Part shown: in pieces, positions 4,993 through 6,075 of the stretch
How positions within the stretch are numbered: the first letter of the stretch is position 1
Layout: every line of letters starts with the position of its first letter
DNA from: Nanobdellota archaeon
Lineage (GTDB): Archaea > Nanobdellota > Nanobdellia > Pacearchaeales > GW2011-AR1
Reading direction: 5' to 3'
Assembly: GCA_030640395.1 (NCBI GenBank)
Contig: DAOWJK010000029.1
Span: 1-6,075 of the forward strand
Length of the DNA stretch: 6,075 nucleotides
Program-made: the position numbers and the translations under genes
The notes under the pieces: generated by a model
What the model saw: only the letters and a program-made list of their open reading frames with translations
Told to the model about the DNA's origin: nothing
Databases searched by the model: none

Positions 4993-5018
4993 CATGGGGT
5001 TAGTTGCCTATCCCCATG
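4993..5018. promoter_or_regulatory. 26-bp palindrome in the NYN leader (operator or hairpin)
   Basis: CATGGGG (4993-4999) and CCCCATG (5012-5018) are perfect complements; inside them TAG and CTA also pair, leaving one T-T mismatch and a TTGC loop, so 10 of 11 positions pair. It lies between the probable transcription start and the NYN initiation codon and contains an alternative NYN ATG. It could be an RNA hairpin limiting translation or a dimeric repressor site. Confidence 0.6.
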
Positions 5019-5048
5019 GACTTAATTGTATTTACTAACAATAAAAGC

Positions 5049-5056
5049 TTTTTATA
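5049..5056 (-). promoter_or_regulatory. probable TATA box of the NYN gene
   Basis: On the minus strand GATATAAAAAGC contains a good TATA box (TATAAAAA). Transcription would begin near 5026, giving a leader of about 30 nt to ATG 4995 or 50 nt to ATG 4977 and placing the palindrome in the leader. Confidence 0.5.
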
Positions 5057-5098
5057 TCTTTTGGATTTCCAAAAATTAAAAGAAAAAACAGGAAAACC

Positions 5099-5119
5099 AA
5101 TTTCACAGATTATTGAGGA
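5099..5119 (+). repeat. right copy of the exact 21-bp direct repeat flanking the NYN gene
   Basis: Identical to 4411-4431, same orientation, 688 bp apart. It lies in the orphan RHH fragment. Confidence 0.8.
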
Positions 5120-5204
5120 GAGGATTGGAAGATAGGAAAAAGTGTTAAATGTTTTGGAAAGGGGAATTTGCCCGATGCTGTTGCGAGATTAGATAGTATT
5201 GTTA

Positions 5205-5696
5205 TCAGTCAGGAATATAATTTATATTTAATCCATTTTTTGGAAATCTTGCAGTTAAATTGTTTTTAATTATATACTTTCCAAAATCTACGATAGATAA
5301 AGCCATGGATTTTTCCCAACCATAAATTGGTATTCCTTCTCCTTTACCTAGACCTGGATGGAACATGACCCATACAGAATGTTTTAATCCTTTTATCTTA
5401 TCTCTTTTATGCTCCCAATACATGCCCTTATTAATTTGAACTCTTCCAGTTTTAGAATTATTCTCAAACAAATAACATGTTCCATCTTTAAAAGTCCCTT
5501 TTAGATGCCAAGATTTATCTGGATAATCTTCTTCGGTAAATGCTTCCCTTGCCTTTCTAAACAATTCATCTTGATTTCCATATAATAAAACTGGCCAATT
5601 ATCATAAATTTTAAATTCATCAGATAACAACCTCCCAATATCATTACATCTTTCTAATTTATTCAAATATTCTTTTAGTGATTTTTTTCTTTCCAT
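5205..5696 (-). CDS. hypothetical soluble protein, 163 residues
   Basis: No family is recognised. The N-terminal 30 residues are helical and charged (ERKKSLKEYLNKLERCNDIGRLL). The middle and C-terminal parts are rich in aromatic residues and glycines: DNWPVLLYGN (32-41), KSWHLKGTFKDGTCYLFENN (61-80), MYWEHKRDKIKG (92-103), HSVWVMFHPGLGKGEGIPIYGWEKS (106-130, notable H106, H113 and a glycine-rich turn), then a final helix MALSIVDFGKYII (131-143). There is no signal peptide or membrane segment; two cysteines only (17, 74). The mix suggests a compact alpha/beta domain, perhaps binding a ligand or nucleic acid, but no catalytic motif is clear. The ATG is supported by a TATA box about 26 nt upstream. 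It reads away from the 23S rRNA gene, in the same direction as NYN, inside the repeat-bracketed block, which suggests an accessory origin. Confidence 0.7.
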   Translation of the reverse strand: MERKKSLKEYLNKLERCNDIGRLLSDEFKIYDNWPVLLYGNQDELFRKAREAFTEEDYPDKSWHLKGTFKDGTCYLFENNSKTGRVQINKGMYWEHKRDKIKGLKHSVWVMFHPGLGKGEGIPIYGWEKSMALSIVDFGKYIIKNNLTARFPKNGLNINYIPD

Positions 5697-5717
5697 TTCA
5701 TTATTTTATCAGAGCTC

Positions 5718-5727
5718 TTTTTTAAAT
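5718..5727 (-). promoter_or_regulatory. TATA box of the 163-residue protein gene
   Basis: ATTTAAAAAA on the minus strand is centred about 26 nt before the ATG ending at 5696, implying a leaderless mRNA. Confidence 0.55.
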
Positions 5728-5759
5728 CTTTCTATTTGTAACCACTTTAGAATTAAATC

Positions 5760-5779
5760 AAACAAAATAAGCAGTAGAA
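5760..5779 (+). repeat. right copy of the 20-bp imperfect direct repeat (19/20)
   Basis: Matches 4124-4143 except T for C at 5768. It lies about 40-60 nt beyond the probable 3' end of the 23S rRNA gene, a type of place where elements often sit. Confidence 0.55.
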
Positions 5780-5821
5780 GTTTTTTTCACTCACAATTTT
5801 CATTGCTCGCTAATTCTTAAA

Positions 5822-6075
5822 ATACTAAAGTAAAGCTATTAGTAGTTCTATGCTGAAATTGTCGGCGAACCTTCAATCTTACACAAGAACTCTATCAACG
5901 TCATCTTCTTTGACGGCCTTAATTGTCTCGTTTTGCGGATGGCTTCGAGCTTAGATGCATTCAGCTCTTATCCACACAATGCGTAGCTATGCAGCCTGCT
6001 AATAACAACTGCTCACCAGAGACATCCAAGTTTCGTTCCTCTCGTACTGTAAACTCGTTCCACTCAGACTATAAC
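5822..6075 (-). rRNA. 23S ribosomal RNA, 3' end (5' part beyond the window)
   Basis: Large-subunit rRNA; the visible part is domain VI and the 3' terminus. On the minus strand the universally conserved sarcin-ricin loop AGTACGAGAGGAACG is read from 6048 down to 6034. Further conserved stretches follow in the right order: GCATCTAAGCTCGAAGCC (helix 98-99 region), GATGACGTTGATAGAG, then GTGTAAG and CTACTAATAG near the end. The exact 3' end was placed by comparison with the bacterial end remembered from E. coli, where about 20 nt follow ACTAATG, so 5822 is uncertain by roughly 10 nt. No 5S rRNA or tRNA is seen downstream of it within the window; a protein gene begins about 125 nt away. The rest of the gene, and any 16S upstream, lies to the right of the window. 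Confidence 0.95.

Larger units (their letters stand above)
5016..5135 (+). pseudogene. orphan C-terminal fragment of an RHH gene
   Basis: A 39-codon frame from ATG 5016 to TAG 5135. Its last 20 codons read KLKEKTGKPISQIIEERIGR, an undamaged end of a ribbon-helix-helix protein (end of helix A, GKP turn, helix B). The first 19 codons show no RHH beta strand and overlap the NYN promoter and palindrome, so the homologous part starts only at about 5071. From there it matches the RHH gene at 4321-4349 and 4411-4441 closely, keeping six A where that gene has seven and lacking its insert. It is therefore a truncated paralogue or duplicate and probably not a functional gene. It is useful as an internal reference for how the broken copy once read. 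Confidence 0.55.

Noticed and set aside
4124..5779. Insertion sequence or integrated virus
   Set aside because: No transposase, integrase or terminal inverted repeats are visible; only direct repeats support mobility, so it is reported as a hypothesis and not as a mobile element.
5697..5821. 5S rRNA or tRNA gene downstream of 23S
   Set aside because: No tRNA arms, CCA end or 5S-conserved words found; the space holds a TATA box and a repeat copy only.
1..6075. CRISPR array
   Set aside because: No regularly spaced repeat series exists; repeats found occur only twice with large spacing.

Overview
The window looks like AT-rich archaeal DNA, most plausibly from a small-genome DPANN lineage such as Pacearchaeota or Woesearchaeota; that placement is an inference. 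Several start codons sit about 25-27 nt downstream of the centre of a TATA box (TTTAAA or TATATAA types), which is the geometry of leaderless archaeal transcripts. Two other starts carry strong archaeal Shine-Dalgarno sequences (GGTGA, GGAGG), and U-rich tracts follow several genes. The protein set fits too: a secreted coiled-coil protein resembling DUF5667, a tiny EF-hand membrane protein, a single-RRM protein and a minimal ribbon-helix-helix (RHH) protein.

Layout. Positions 1-426 hold the 3' part of a cytoplasmic cyclophilin-type prolyl isomerase. Positions 483-2106 are a two-gene unit: a secreted cysteine-containing helical protein and, one base after its stop, a 48-residue two-helix membrane protein. 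Facing it is a 93-residue membrane-anchored EF-hand protein (2238-2519, minus). Positions 2692-2991 (minus) encode an RRM RNA-binding protein with a structured leader and a long U-rich terminator. It is transcribed divergently from a 76-residue basic protein of the 'WIQ...PG...KIP' type (3128-3358). A membrane-anchored staphylococcal-nuclease-like protein with a C-terminal Excalibur domain follows (3393-4115).

The right third (about 4124-5780) looks accessory. It holds an RHH gene broken near its 3' end (4176-4373, remnant to 4444), a convergent NYN/PIN-like RNase gene (4447-4977 or 4995, minus), a second orphan RHH 3' fragment (5071-5135), and an unrecognised 163-residue protein (5205-5696, minus). 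The NYN gene is bracketed by an exact 21-bp direct repeat made of the two RHH 3' ends. The whole block is bracketed by a 19/20 direct repeat (4124-4143 and 5760-5779). The window closes with the 3' end of a 23S rRNA gene (about 5822-6075, minus), recognised from its sarcin-ricin loop.

How the parts may fit together: the envelope-side proteins (secreted coiled-coil protein plus small membrane partner, EF-hand protein, anchored nuclease) are housekeeping or surface genes of unknown partners. The RHH/NYN pair has the composition of an antitoxin plus RNase toxin module whose antitoxin reading frame is now damaged. The nested repeats suggest this module and its neighbour arrived or were rearranged beside the rRNA gene. 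That last reading is a hypothesis.
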